This document shows positions 1 to 8,831 of a stretch of 64,000 nucleotides of DNA, piece after piece (position 1 is the first letter of the stretch; each line of letters opens with the position of its first letter). The position numbers and the translations under genes are program-made. This stretch comes from G965220205 sp965220205 (GTDB taxonomy: Bacteria; Chloroflexota; Dehalococcoidia; Lucifugimonadales; Australimonadaceae). Where the stretch lies: positions 1,984,001 through 2,048,000 of the forward strand of contig OZ244812.1 of assembly GCA_965220205.1 (NCBI GenBank), written 5' to 3'. The notes beneath the pieces were generated by a model. It was not told where the DNA came from, searched no databases, and saw only the letters and a program-made list of their open reading frames with translations.

Positions 1-883
1 TGTTCATCGAACGGGCCGAGAGCAAAGACAGGCGGCCTATCCTGCTGAACCTGTGGCGCAACGCCCTGCTCCTGGGCATGGGCATCCTCCACGCGCTGGT
101 ATGGGACGGCGACGTGCTGACCGTCTACGCTATCTCGTCCCTATTCCTGATCGCTTCAGGAAACTCCCGGCCAAGGGGCTCATCGCTCTCGGCGCCGGGA
201 TCTTCCTGCTATCCGTGCCCAGCGCTCTTCTCGCGCAGTACATCGCCGATACGACTGACGTATCGCTCGCCGGTCTGTGGTCGTTGTCCGAGGTCAACTC
301 GGACCTCAACGATGCGCTAGGCGGGCTCGTGCTGTTCGGCTACTTCCTGCGGGGGCTTGGGATGATCCTCATGGGCGCCGGACTTTACCGCCTAGGGTTC
401 ATGAACGGGAGGATATCGCCTCGTACCTACAAGATGACCGCCGCGATAGGAATCGGGGCCGGCCTATCCCTCGCGACGGCCAGCGTCGTCGTGACGGCGC
501 TGGGCGACTACGCTAGGAGCGTGGCGTTCATCGGCCAGGTCCCCAATACGCTGGGCACGATTCCCGCTGCGCTGGGGTACATGAGTCTCGTCATTCTCTG
601 GGACCGGAGCCCGGACAGTTGGCTGAAGCAGCGCCTCCGCGCCGTCGGCAGGATGGCGTTGACCAACTACCTGAGCCAGACTCTCCTGGGCGTCGCCGTC
701 CTCACCATACTGCTGAGCGACGCCGCCATCGGCAGGACGGGAGTGCTCGTCTTCGTGCTGGCCGTCTGGGCCTTGCAGCTGTGGTGGTCGCAAGCGTGGC
801 TCGACCGTTTCCTGTTCGGCCCGGCCGAATGGCTATGGCGGGTAGGGACCTACCGTCGAAGGCAGCCGTTGCGCCGCTCGTAG
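1..883 (+). pseudogene. DUF418 (YeiB-type) membrane protein, 5' truncated and frameshifted
   Basis: Multi-pass membrane protein of the DUF418 family, role uncertain. Reading frame 3 opens at the window edge and gives FIERAESKD and LLGMGILHALVWDGDVLTVY, the usual middle of this family. From about position 150 the family sequence continues in frame 2 (RFRKLPAKGLIALGAG) to the stop at 883. The C-terminal DUF418 part is intact: GRMALTNYLSQTLLG, then a last helix and FGPAEWLWRVGTY. The change from frame 3 to frame 2 near 145-165 means one base is missing (or two are extra). It is either a real frameshift mutation or an assembly error. The N-terminus lies outside the window. Confidence 0.8.
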
Positions 884-980
884 GCGGAATCGAACGATGG
901 AGAGAGGGGCCCTAGGGAACCTCTGAGACAAATCTCTGATGCCCTCAGCAGTAGCGGAGGGTGAGGCTGGGGTCGCCGGG

Positions 981-1114
981 GCGTGGATTCCCGTGTCAAG
1001 CACGAGAATGACGGAGGGGACCGCCGCCCCCCCTTCGACGAGCTGAGGGCGAACGGAACCGCGAGGCCAGGGCGCTCCGTTCGTGGGACCCTTCGACGAG
1101 CCCAGGGCGAACGG
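981..1114. repeat. dispersed REP-like units in intergenic region
   Basis: The 884-1142 gap holds no gene. At 981-1017 is a unit with the core GATTCCCGTGTCAAGCACG, also found at 22685-22720 and 54318-54354; in the 22.7 kb copy the arms TTCCCGTG and CACGGGAA pair perfectly. At 1031-1055 and 1089-1114 are two copies of a CTTCGACGAG...AGGGCGAACGG unit. Related CTTCGACGGGCTCAGG units occur at about 22570 and 54187. A GGTATTCAG...TTTCCCTAGG motif at about 1127 resembles GTATTCAGACTATCCCT at 22306 and 35050. Confidence 0.7.
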
Positions 1115-1142
1115 ATTGGGACAGAGGTATTCAGAGGTTTCC

Positions 1143-2390
1143 CTAGGCCAGGCAAGGGACGACTTGGGGCACGGGCCAGCCTCTGGTGGCCCGTGCGTAG
1201 CCGTCGAGGGCGAGGCTGGCGGCGCGGTTCCACGTGAATTGGACCGCGCGCTCGCGTGCCCTGCGTCCCATGCGCTCACGCAGTTGGGGATCGGCGAGCA
1301 GCTCGCGAATGCGGTCGGCGAAGGCTGCCGGGTCGTGCGACGGCACGAGCATCCCCGTCTCGCCATCGCTGACGAGCGATGGAAGTGCGCCGACCGCGGC
1401 GGCGGCGACGGGCCTGCCGCAGGCCATCGCCTCGAGCGCGGCGAGGCCGAACGTCTCGTGGAACGATGGCACGGCGCAGACATCGGCAGCGGCGTAGAAG
1501 TCGGGGAGGCTGGCCTGGGGGACGGCGGAGCGCCATTGGACGAGCGGGGCCACGCCCGCCTCGGCAGCGATCTCCTTCAACCAATCGACGCTGTGCTCAT
1601 CCTCCGACCCGCCAACGATGAGGAGCTGCGGCGGGCCGTCGACGCCCAGATGGGCCAGGGCGCGGACGAGCACGTCCGGTCCCTTGAACGACTCCGGCCG
1701 TCCGACGAACAGCACGACGTGCCCGCGCTCCGGCAGCCCAAGCCGGCGGCGCGCTTCACTGCGGTCGCGGGGCGCGAACAGCTCCGCGTCCACTCCGGCG
1801 GGCACGACGTGGACTTTCTCCCTGGCCATGCCGAGCAGGCCCGAGAGGTCGACTGCCTCCTCGGGCGTGAAAACGAAGACGAGGTCCGATTGCTCCGCCG
1901 CCCTGTCCTCGACGTCCTTGCGAACGAGCGGCTCGCGCTGACCGCTGGCCCGCTCCTTCACGGCGGCGACGCTGTGGAAGCTGAAGACGTGCGGGACGCC
2001 CCACGCCTTGGCGGCGGCGGCGCCCACGTCTCTCGACAGCCAGTAGTGGCTGTGGACGAGGTCGTAGCCAATGCCCTCCTTGCTGGCGAAGTCGAGGAGG
2101 CGGTCCCGGTACTCCGGGAGATAAGGCACGATATCGGTGCGCGTGAGGTCGGGACTCCCGGCCGGCAGATGGATGACGCGCGCGCGCGGCCCGAGGTCGA
2201 CTATGGCCGGGCCCTCCTCGTGGTGGTTGCGCGTGAACACGTCCACGCAGACGCCCTGCTCGGCGAGGAGCGGGGCGATGCGCCGGAGGTACACGTTCAT
2301 CCCGCCGGCCGAATGCATGCCGGGCGTGACCATGGGGCAGCCGTGGACCGACACCATGGCGACTCGGCGCAGCCCTCCGTTGTGCGTCAC
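1143..2390 (-). CDS. GT4-family glycosyltransferase (MshA/sucrose-phosphate-synthase-like)
   Basis: Retaining glycosyltransferase of the GT-B fold, 415 aa. The N-terminal acceptor domain begins RVAMVSVHGCPMVTPG and carries SAGGMNVYLRR and LVHSHYWLSRDVG. The donor-binding half carries HVVPAGVDAELF, VGRPESFKGPDVL and the family signature HETFGLAALEAMACGRPVA, with the E-x7-E spacing. The GTG start overlaps the upstream stop as GTGA, so translation is probably coupled to the acyltransferase gene; longer upstream reading would run through that gene. Sugar and acceptor cannot be read from sequence; mycothiol-type, sucrose-type or cell-envelope glycosylation are all possible. It is the last gene of the hom-thrC-folE run. 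Confidence 0.88.
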   Translation of the reverse strand: MTHNGGLRRVAMVSVHGCPMVTPGMHSAGGMNVYLRRIAPLLAEQGVCVDVFTRNHHEEGPAIVDLGPRARVIHLPAGSPDLTRTDIVPYLPEYRDRLLDFASKEGIGYDLVHSHYWLSRDVGAAAAKAWGVPHVFSFHSVAAVKERASGQREPLVRKDVEDRAAEQSDLVFVFTPEEAVDLSGLLGMAREKVHVVPAGVDAELFAPRDRSEARRRLGLPERGHVVLFVGRPESFKGPDVLVRALAHLGVDGPPQLLIVGGSEDEHSVDWLKEIAAEAGVAPLVQWRSAVPQASLPDFYAAADVCAVPSFHETFGLAALEAMACGRPVAAAAVGALPSLVSDGETGMLVPSHDPAAFADRIRELLADPQLRERMGRRARERAVQFTWNRAASLALDGYARATRGWPVPQVVPCLA

Positions 2391-3355
2391 CGCGTCACCA
2401 CGATGCGGTGAAGGGTGCGATCCGTCCCGCCAAGGTGGTACTTGTACGGCTCGGGCCCGCGGAGGAAGTCGAAGTAGTGGAGGCCGCGCTCGATAGCGTC
2501 GTTGATGCAGAGCGCATGGAGCATCAGCCCGACGCTGTTGGCCGACTGGGCGAGCCGGTAGCCGCTGTTGTACAGGAGGCGCGTGCCCTCGTAGTCGAAC
2601 GAGAGGGCGGCGGCGACCCGCTCGCCGTCGAGCTCGAGGAAGAGGAGACGCAGGATGTCCGCCTCCGACGTCCACGCGCAGGTGCGCCACAGGTACGCTT
2701 CGCGCTCCGGCAGCATGAACTGGCGCTTCTCCTCGCTGCTCTCCATCATCATGTCGAGGAAGAGCGCGAAGTCGGCTTCGAGCGTTTCGGCCGTGGCCTC
2801 GACGAGGCGCACTGCTCCCGCGCTTTCGAGCCTGCGCATCTTGCGGCGCAGCTCGTGGCGGTCCTTCTTACGGAGCGCCGCGAGGTAGTCGTCCCACGTC
2901 GATGGGAGTTGCACGCCGGGGACGACGTCCTCGTGCTGAACGGCGACGGCGTGCCCCCTACGGCGAAACGCGGCGGGCACGCCGTCGATCGCGGCGGACC
3001 ATTCGGGGACGGAATGCAGATCGATGACGCGCCAGCGTTCCGATTCGAGGCGCTCGGCGAGCGCGTCGTGGAATCCGGGCGCCGCGTCGATGAAGTCGTG
3101 GTAGTCGAAGAGGTCCATGCCGCCGAGGAAGGTGAGCGTGTCGCGGTACGCCGCCAGGGGCGCGACTCCCAGCGGGTCCGCCTCAGGCCCGATGCTGAGC
3201 AGGCACAGCTCCGTCTCGGGGTCGCCGAACTGCTCCCACCATGTCTGCTGCCATTCAGGGGTGAGGAAGAGGGTGGACCACTGCTTCCGGGCGAGAAGCT
3301 GACGCCAACGCGGGCCCAACGCGGCGAAAGTGCTGCGGACGGAGGCGCTGGTCAA
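2387..3355 (-). CDS. GNAT-fold acyltransferase of the CelD/BcsL (Acetyltransf_6) type
   Basis: 322 aa. The pattern LFLTPEWQQTWWEQFGD near the N-terminus, the basic helix KKDRHELRRKMRRLESAG in the middle, and the C-terminal GNAT half (VAAALSFDYEGTRLLYNSGY, then FDFLRGPEPYKYHLGG) are typical of the CelD-like acyltransferases encoded near polysaccharide genes. The likely start is TTG, overlapping the folE stop as TTGA; no better start lies downstream in the first 40 codons. It overlaps the glycosyltransferase gene by 4 bp, so the pair probably acts together in making or decorating a glycan or glycolipid. The acyl donor and acceptor are unknown. Confidence 0.8.
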   Translation of the reverse strand: MTSASVRSTFAALGPRWRQLLARKQWSTLFLTPEWQQTWWEQFGDPETELCLLSIGPEADPLGVAPLAAYRDTLTFLGGMDLFDYHDFIDAAPGFHDALAERLESERWRVIDLHSVPEWSAAIDGVPAAFRRRGHAVAVQHEDVVPGVQLPSTWDDYLAALRKKDRHELRRKMRRLESAGAVRLVEATAETLEADFALFLDMMMESSEEKRQFMLPEREAYLWRTCAWTSEADILRLLFLELDGERVAAALSFDYEGTRLLYNSGYRLAQSANSVGLMLHALCINDAIERGLHYFDFLRGPEPYKYHLGGTDRTLHRIVVTR

Positions 3356-3921
3356 CGGATGCCCTCTTGCAGCAGGCTCAGGAACTCGCCCCTCGTGGCC
3401 AGACCGGAACGGAATTGACCGCGCGTCGCGCTGGTCACGACGGAGGTCCCGGGCTTCCTGATGCCGCGCATCGACATGCAGAGGTGCTCCGCCCGCATCA
3501 CGACAGCGACTCCTTCGGGATCGAGAGCGGTCATAACCGCGTCCGCGATCTGGGAGGTGAGACGTTCCTGGACCTGGGGCTGGCGGGCGAGGATGTCTAC
3601 GGCCCGCACAATTTTGCTGAGACCGACGACGCGCCCGCGCGGCAGGTATCCCACATGCGCCGTGCCGAAGAAGGGCAGGAGGTGGTGCTCGCACAACGAG
3701 TAGAAGGGCACGTCGCGTACGACGACCATCTCCTGGTGTTCCTCGTCGAACTGGGTGCCGAGCACGTCGACGGCCTCCTCACGGCTGCCTCCGGCAATCT
3801 CGAGGTACATCTGGGCCACGCGTTTGGGCGTGTCGACGAGCCCTTCGCGGTCGGGGTCCTCGCCGATGGCGAGCAGCAGTTCCCGGATGGCGCGCTCGAT
3901 GCGCTGGGAGTCGGCGCTCAC
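3352..3921 (-). CDS. folE: GTP cyclohydrolase I
   Basis: Converts GTP to 7,8-dihydroneopterin triphosphate, the entry to tetrahydrofolate and to biopterin-like cofactors. 189 aa, normal for a type IA enzyme. Visible motifs are GEDPDREGLVDTPKRVAQMY, FYSLCEHHLLPFFGTAHVGY with zinc ligands Cys77 and His80, LSKIVRAVDI, and EHLCMSMRGIRKPG with the third zinc ligand Cys148. The GTG start overlaps the thrC stop as GTGA. Its position inside an amino-acid operon says little about regulation. Its product could feed the two PTPS-like genes at 51.5-52.3 kb. Confidence 0.96.
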   Translation of the reverse strand: MSADSQRIERAIRELLLAIGEDPDREGLVDTPKRVAQMYLEIAGGSREEAVDVLGTQFDEEHQEMVVVRDVPFYSLCEHHLLPFFGTAHVGYLPRGRVVGLSKIVRAVDILARQPQVQERLTSQIADAVMTALDPEGVAVVMRAEHLCMSMRGIRKPGTSVVTSATRGQFRSGLATRGEFLSLLQEGIR

Positions 3922-4991
3922 GAGGCGGCCCGGCCTGGCGCCAGGTCGAGGCGTTGCGCCACTGACGCCGCGTCGGCCGGCGACTCTTCGGGGGAACTGC
4001 CGGTGAATTCCTTGACCATGGCGGGGTCCTTTAGGCCGTGCCCAGTGATGATACACACCGCGGCGCTGCCGCCAAGGTCGGCGCCTTCGCGGACGGTCTT
4101 GATGAGCCCCGCCAGCGAGGCGGCGGACGCAGGTTCGCAGAAGATGCCCTCCCGCCGCGCCAACATCTGGTAGGCCTCCAGAATCTCTCGATCGGAGACG
4201 ACGCCGATGTTGCCTCGCGACTGATCGCGGGCCTCGACGGCGCCCGCCCAGTTCGCGGGGTTGCCGATGCGGATGGCGGAGGCGATAGTCTGGGGCGAGG
4301 CCACGGGCGCTCCCCGCGCGATGGGTGCCGCGCCCTCCGCCTCGAACCCCATCATCCGCGGCAGGCGGCCCGCCTTGCCCAAGTCATGGTACTCGCGAAA
4401 GCCGCGCCAGTAGGCGGTGATGTTGCCGGCGTTGCCGACCGGAATGAACAGCAGGTCCGGCGCGTCGCCCAGTTCGTCGACGATCTCGAACGCGGCCGTC
4501 TTCTGCCCTTCGATGCGGTGCGGGTTGACGGAGTTGACGAGCGACAACTCATAGCCCTGCGCCAGCTCGCGGACGACGCTGAGCGCTTGGTCGAAGCTGC
4601 CAGTGACGGTCATGACGCGCGCTCCGTAGGCGATGGCCTGGCTCAGCTTGCCCTCGGCGATGTCGCCCTTGGGCATGAGCACGACCGTCTGTATGCCGAC
4701 CGCCGCCCCGTAGGCGGCTGCGGAGGCGCTCGTGTTGCCGGTCGAAGCGCAGAGGATCGTCCGGTGGCCCGCTTCGACCGCCTTTGCTACGGCGACGACC
4801 ATGCCGCGGTCCTTGAACGAGCCGGTGGGGTTGCAGCCCTCGAGCTTGAAGTAGAGGTCCGGAATACCGAGCTCCGGACCGATGTGCCGGGAGCGCACGA
4901 GCGGCGTGTCCCCCTCGCCCATGGTCAACATAGGCGTGTCGGCCGTGAGGGGCAGGTAGCGTGCATACCGGGCCAGGACGCCCTCACTCAT
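3918..4991 (-). CDS. thrC: threonine synthase
   Basis: PLP enzyme converting O-phosphohomoserine to threonine. 357 aa, the short bacterial/archaeal class. The motif GCNPTGSFKDRG contains the PLP lysine (Lys60). CASTGNTSASAAAYGAAVG is the phosphate-binding loop region, and PVGNAGNITAYWRGF is the glycine-rich PLP-phosphate loop. The ATG start has a strong ribosome-binding site (GGAGGATGACGC before ATG). It lies 66 nt downstream of hom, which makes its precursor, so the two form a threonine operon extended by folE. Confidence 0.96.
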   Translation of the reverse strand: MSEGVLARYARYLPLTADTPMLTMGEGDTPLVRSRHIGPELGIPDLYFKLEGCNPTGSFKDRGMVVAVAKAVEAGHRTILCASTGNTSASAAAYGAAVGIQTVVLMPKGDIAEGKLSQAIAYGARVMTVTGSFDQALSVVRELAQGYELSLVNSVNPHRIEGQKTAAFEIVDELGDAPDLLFIPVGNAGNITAYWRGFREYHDLGKAGRLPRMMGFEAEGAAPIARGAPVASPQTIASAIRIGNPANWAGAVEARDQSRGNIGVVSDREILEAYQMLARREGIFCEPASAASLAGLIKTVREGADLGGSAAVCIITGHGLKDPAMVKEFTGSSPEESPADAASVAQRLDLAPGRAAS

Positions 4992-5057
4992 GCGTCATCC
5001 TCCGCTCGCCGGCCGGTCGCTCAGTATGGCTCTCACGCTTGCCGCTCCGATGATGAC

Positions 5058-6368
5058 TCACGCTGCACGGTCCTCGATTCTCACGAGATTGCAGACGCGT
5101 TGGACGACCTCCAAGGCGGCGAGCTGCTCCACTGCCTCTCGGAGCGCTGACTCGCGCGCCACATGGGTGGTGATGACGATCTCAGCGGTCCCGCCGGCCA
5201 GCGCGCCGCCCTCCTTCTGGATCACCGAGGCTAGGCTGACCTGCAGGTCGCCGAGCACCTTCGTGACCTGGGCCATGACGCCGGGGCGATCGTAGGCCCT
5301 GAGACGAAGATAGTACTTCGTATCGAGGTCCGCCATCGGCAGGATGGCCAGCCCGCGGTCGAGGGCCGGGGGCCGGTGGACCGGTCCGTCCGACGCCACC
5401 TCGCGGGCCACGGCCAACACGTCTCCGAGCACGGCGCTCGCTGTTGGCTCGGCTCCGGCGCCCGGGCCGTGGAACATGGCCCAGCCGATGAGGTCGCCCT
5501 CGAGCTCGATGGCGTTGTACACCCCGTCGACCTTGGCCAGCGGGTGCTCGATGGGCAGGAAGGCGGGATGGACCCGAGCCTCGACGCTGTCGCCGCGGCG
5601 GCGACTCGTGGCGAGGAGCTTGATTGCGTAGCCGAGCTGGGCCGCGTAGGTGAAGTCCTCGGGCGTGAGCTGCTCGATCCCCTCCCGGTAGACGTCGCGG
5701 TCCCGCACCGTGGTGTGGAACGCCAGCGAACTCAGCACAGCCAGCTTGTACGCGGCGTCCGTCCCATTGACGTCTGCGCTGGGGTCGGGCTCCGCGTAGC
5801 CGAGCGCGGTCGCCTGGGCTAGGGCTCCCTCGTAGTCAATCCCCCCTGCCGCCATTCTCGTCAGCATGAAGTTTGTCGTCCCGTTGATGATGGCGTTGAC
5901 GGCGGTGATGTCGTTCGCGACGAGGTCTTCGAGGAGCGGCCCGATGATGGGGATGCCGCCTCCGGCGCTGGCCTCGAAGCGCAGCCCCACGCCATGCTCG
6001 GCGGCGCGCCGGAGAAGCTCGGGGCCGTGCTTCGCCATCACCTCCTTGCTGGCGGTCACTACGTGCTTATGGGAGTGCAGCGCGCGGTTGATATAGGCGA
6101 GGGCGGGCTCCTCCCCGCCGAGCACCTCGACGACGATGTCGATTTCCGGGTCGTCAAGCACGTCTGCCGCCGAGGTCGTGAGCGCGAGACCGGGCGGCAG
6201 CGGCCCGCGCTGCTTGTCGGGGTCCCGCACGAGGGCGCGCGTGACGGCAACGGGCACGCCGACGCGCTCGGCGATAGCCTCACGCTTCTCGGCGGCGGCG
6301 CGAGCTACGCCCACGCCGATGTGGCCGAGCCCCAAGAGCCCCACGGACACCTCGGACTTGCGAGTCAA
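5058..6368 (-). CDS. hom: homoserine dehydrogenase with C-terminal ACT domain
   Basis: Reduces aspartate semialdehyde to homoserine for threonine and methionine synthesis. 436 aa. Residues 8-21 (VGLLGLGHIGVGVA) form the NAD(P) Rossmann loop. The centre has VTASKEVMAKHG and the catalytic-domain signature INGTTNFMLTRM. The last 85 residues form an ACT domain (YLRLRAYDRPGVMAQVTKVL) expected to give feedback inhibition by threonine. The start is TTG behind GGGAGGG. A promoter-like pair TTGAAC-N18-TAGAAC sits just upstream, overlapping the end of the neighbouring gene. Confidence 0.96.
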   Translation of the reverse strand: MTRKSEVSVGLLGLGHIGVGVARAAAEKREAIAERVGVPVAVTRALVRDPDKQRGPLPPGLALTTSAADVLDDPEIDIVVEVLGGEEPALAYINRALHSHKHVVTASKEVMAKHGPELLRRAAEHGVGLRFEASAGGGIPIIGPLLEDLVANDITAVNAIINGTTNFMLTRMAAGGIDYEGALAQATALGYAEPDPSADVNGTDAAYKLAVLSSLAFHTTVRDRDVYREGIEQLTPEDFTYAAQLGYAIKLLATSRRRGDSVEARVHPAFLPIEHPLAKVDGVYNAIELEGDLIGWAMFHGPGAGAEPTASAVLGDVLAVAREVASDGPVHRPPALDRGLAILPMADLDTKYYLRLRAYDRPGVMAQVTKVLGDLQVSLASVIQKEGGALAGGTAEIVITTHVARESALREAVEQLAALEVVQRVCNLVRIEDRAA

Positions 6369-6387
6369 CGCACCCTCCCACGGTCTT

Positions 6388-6417
6388 GTTCTACAGCTTC
6401 GCAGCGCACTTGTTCAA
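6388..6417 (-). promoter_or_regulatory. predicted sigma-A promoter of the hom-thrC-folE operon
   Basis: On the minus strand TTGAAC (6417-6412) and TAGAAC (6393-6388) are separated by 18 nt, 20 nt before the hom TTG codon. The -35 box contains the stop codon of the preceding gene. Confidence 0.5.
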
Positions 6418-7475
6418 CCGACCAGGCGGCAGTCGATGGGCGGCGTTGGGAGGTCGCAGATCTCACGCAGCACCCACTGGGTGTCGTCGTCGCTCAAGCC
6501 GTCCCCGCTTACCATCTCGGACACCTGATCGTTGATCCACGTCTGGAACGCGGTCTCGGTGGCGAGTGCGCGCATCTCTTCCGTCAGCGGCTCTTCGGAC
6601 GGTCCGTCAGTGACGACGAACATCACGCTGCCGATGCTGGACGCGATAGGGCCGAGCGGCTCGCCCTGCTCGAGGTCGGGGTCGAAGAGCCACTGGTCGA
6701 GCCACGGGAACGCGCCCCGCGGCGTCCAGCCCACCTCGCCGTTCGGGGCCGAGTAGATCGACTCGACATCCAGCCCCCGCTCGTCGAAGTCGAGGGCGAC
6801 GTCTGCGAACTCCTCGCCGGCGAGCACCCGTTCCATGGCGTCCTCGATATCCCGCTGCGAGGAGGCGACGATCCAGCTCAGGAACACTTGCTCCGCGACA
6901 TACGGCTGCTGTTCAGCGAAGTGTTCACGAGCAGCCTCGTCCAGCAGTATCCCCTCGCGCCACTCGACGTACTGGTCTTGGTCGACCCCCAGATTCTCCA
7001 AGAGGCCGTCGAGCAAGTCCTGGCCCTCGTCGGTCAGGACCGCCGGAGGGTCGGCTTCCGGGTCCACCGGGGTCTCGAAGAGTTCGACGAAGTCTCGGTT
7101 GAGGTCCTCTTCACTGACGGAGAGGCCGAGAGCCGGCGCGCTCAGCCTCAGCAGCCGGTCGCGCACGAGCGTGCCCAGCGAGGCTCGTGGTTGCGCCACG
7201 CCGGTGCGGGTGAGGTCCATGACCGTCTGCGGGACGACTTCCCGCAGCAGGACCGTCTCGCCGCTGACCTCGGCGACGGTCTTGCGCGGTGGCTGAAACG
7301 AGGTCGTGAACCAGCCGTAGCCGATGATCGCGACCAGCGCGACAACGGCGGCGGCGGCCCCGATGAGGAGCACCACTCGCCGGCGGCTCTCGGTGTCGCG
7401 GCGCGTGACAGGAGTCCGACCGCGTGTGGATGGCGGAGCGAAATGACCGCGCTCCGCGCGTCTGCGTTGTCGCAT
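6414..7475 (-). CDS. membrane-anchored SurA/PrsA-like peptidyl-prolyl isomerase
   Basis: 353 aa. A basic cytoplasmic N-terminus (residues 1-32, rich in Arg) is followed by one membrane span (about 33-55, VVLLIGAAAAVVALVAIIGYG) and an extracytoplasmic SurA-N-like helical region. A parvulin-type domain lies near residues 180-290, where FADVALDFDE and NGEVGWTPRGAFPWLDQWLF resemble the rotamase core. It probably helps fold secreted or membrane proteins. The ATG overlaps the rpsR stop as TAATG, so it is coupled to the ribosomal operon. Whether it has isomerase activity is not certain; the catalytic pocket is only weakly conserved. Confidence 0.78.
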   Translation of the reverse strand: MRQRRRAERGHFAPPSTRGRTPVTRRDTESRRRVVLLIGAAAAVVALVAIIGYGWFTTSFQPPRKTVAEVSGETVLLREVVPQTVMDLTRTGVAQPRASLGTLVRDRLLRLSAPALGLSVSEEDLNRDFVELFETPVDPEADPPAVLTDEGQDLLDGLLENLGVDQDQYVEWREGILLDEAAREHFAEQQPYVAEQVFLSWIVASSQRDIEDAMERVLAGEEFADVALDFDERGLDVESIYSAPNGEVGWTPRGAFPWLDQWLFDPDLEQGEPLGPIASSIGSVMFVVTDGPSEEPLTEEMRALATETAFQTWINDQVSEMVSGDGLSDDDTQWVLREICDLPTPPIDCRLVG

Positions 7476-7945
7476 TAGCCGTTCGTCGGGGTTTGGCTCT
7501 CGGCCGGGGGCTCAGCGGAAGCAGCGGCAACGGGCTCGGCCGACGGCGCGGCGGACTCTCCCGGAGCTGGGGCGTCGCTCGCCTCGATGCGCGGCGGCGG
7601 GGGGCCATCGTAGCGGGGGGGCGGACCGCCTGGGCGGAACGGCGGCCGACGGCCGCGATCGCCGCGCGGGTCAGCGCGCGCGAGCTCGACGAGGCTGTGG
7701 CTGCCGGTGTAGGGGAGCAGCGCTAGGTAGCGGGCCCGTTTGATGGCGAGCGACAACTGCCGTTGGTGCGGGGAACAGGTGCCGGTCTTGCGCCGGGACT
7801 CGATCTTGCCCCACTCGGAGATGAAGCGGCGGATGCGCGGAACGTCTTTGTAGTTGATGGCGACCTTGTCCACGCAGAACTGACAGACCTTGCGGCGTGG
7901 GAAGAAGCGTCGACCGCCGGGGCGGCGGCGGCGTTGGTTAATCAT
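7475..7945 (-). CDS. rpsR: 30S ribosomal protein bS18 with long C-terminal extension
   Basis: Small-subunit protein that pairs with bS6. The conserved core spans about residues 5-85: CQFCVDK, INYKDVPRIRRFISEWGKI, RKTGTCSPHQRQLSLAIKRA and RYLALLPY. The cysteines suggest a zinc-binding form. Start ATG 7945 has AAGGAG 9 nt upstream; a longer reading to 8002 would be unsupported. At 156 aa it is about twice the usual bS18 length. The last 70 or so residues are a low-complexity Pro/Ala/Glu-rich tail (for example APGESAAPSAEPVAAASAEP), probably disordered. Third gene of rpsF-ssb-rpsR. Confidence 0.95.
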   Translation of the reverse strand: MINQRRRRPGGRRFFPRRKVCQFCVDKVAINYKDVPRIRRFISEWGKIESRRKTGTCSPHQRQLSLAIKRARYLALLPYTGSHSLVELARADPRGDRGRRPPFRPGGPPPRYDGPPPPRIEASDAPAPGESAAPSAEPVAAASAEPPAESQTPTNG

Positions 7946-8026
7946 CTGCGGTCTCTCCTTCAGCCCCGGCTGTCCCGGGACGAGCGATTTGGGCCCCGAC
8001 ACATCGGGGGAGCGGCCTGCGCCGCC

Positions 8027-8452
8027 CTAGAAAGGCAGGTCGTCGGGGGCCGAGGAGGACTCGACCGCATCGTACTCGCCGCCTCGGGCGCCGTAGTCGC
8101 CGGCGCCCTGATCGCCGCTGCCCGGCCTGTCCAAGAACAGGACGACGTTGGCGATGATTTCGTTTCGGAACCGCGTCTGGCCGTCGTTGCCCTGGAAGCT
8201 GTGGCTGTGCAGCCTGCCTTCGACATAGGCCCGGCGGCCCTTGTTGAGATACTGGTTCACCTGCTCGGCGAGGTTGTTCCACGCGACGACGGTGAACCAC
8301 TCGGTCTCTTGGCGCCGCTCGCCGTCCTGCGCGTTGTAGGTCCGGGTGGTGGCGATACGGAACGAGGTCACGGGACTGCCGTTCGGGGTATACCGCATCT
8401 CGGGGTCGGTCCCCAGATTGCCAATCACCATGATTTTGTTCAGTCCAGACAT
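8027..8452 (-). CDS. ssb: single-stranded DNA-binding protein
   Basis: 141 aa with an OB fold over residues 1-110 (LNKIMVIGNLGTDPEMRYTP, FTVVAWNNLAEQVNQYLNKG, YVEGRLHSHSFQGNDGQ). An acidic tail ending DDLPF follows; this conserved tip recruits partners such as RecO, PriA and polymerase III. The linker is short, about 25 residues, rich in Gly and Asp. The start has GAGG about 9 nt upstream. It lies between rpsF and rpsR as in most bacteria. Confidence 0.97.
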   Translation of the reverse strand: MSGLNKIMVIGNLGTDPEMRYTPNGSPVTSFRIATTRTYNAQDGERRQETEWFTVVAWNNLAEQVNQYLNKGRRAYVEGRLHSHSFQGNDGQTRFRNEIIANVVLFLDRPGSGDQGAGDYGARGGEYDAVESSSAPDDLPF

Positions 8453-8479
8453 GAGCCGCTACCTCGCTCGGCGCCGCGC

Positions 8480-8770
8480 CTATTCGTCGTCTTGCCTGAT
8501 TAGCATGTGCCGAATGACATCATCCGTCAGCTTCAGACTGCTCTCGAGCTCGGCAGAGCCTCCGCCCTCCATGCGCAAGTGCGCGAGGCGGTAGTTGGCT
8601 TCAGCGTACGCGCCAATCTTGTAAGCGAGCTTACGCCGACCCCAACCATCCTCGTCGACGACTTCGCCATCGTGCTCGCCAATGACTGACTTCACGTGGG
8701 CCATGACCGCCTCGATCCGTTCCTCGTCGACCTCCGGATCGAGCATCAACACCAGCTCGTACTGCCTCAC
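8480..8770 (-). CDS. rpsF: 30S ribosomal protein bS6
   Basis: 96 aa. The ferredoxin-like fold starts RQYELVLMLDPEVDEERIEAV and includes WGRRKLAYKIGAYAEANYRLA. Two adjacent GTG codons follow GGAGGA; the second (8770) gives the usual S6 N-terminus. An upstream TTG at 8794 is less likely. First gene of the rpsF-ssb-rpsR-SurA-like operon, with a clear promoter upstream at 8832-8861. Confidence 0.95.
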   Translation of the reverse strand: MRQYELVLMLDPEVDEERIEAVMAHVKSVIGEHDGEVVDEDGWGRRKLAYKIGAYAEANYRLAHLRMEGGGSAELESSLKLTDDVIRHMLIRQDDE

Positions 8771-8831
8771 CACTCCTCCGTACTCGCGCCACAAGGAATC
8801 ACCGCGGCCGCGCCGACCGCTCGCAGACGGC

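Noticed and set aside
1083..2411. 442-codon open frame antisense to the first glycosyltransferase
   Set aside because: High-GC shadow frame; the minus strand encodes a clear GT4 enzyme.
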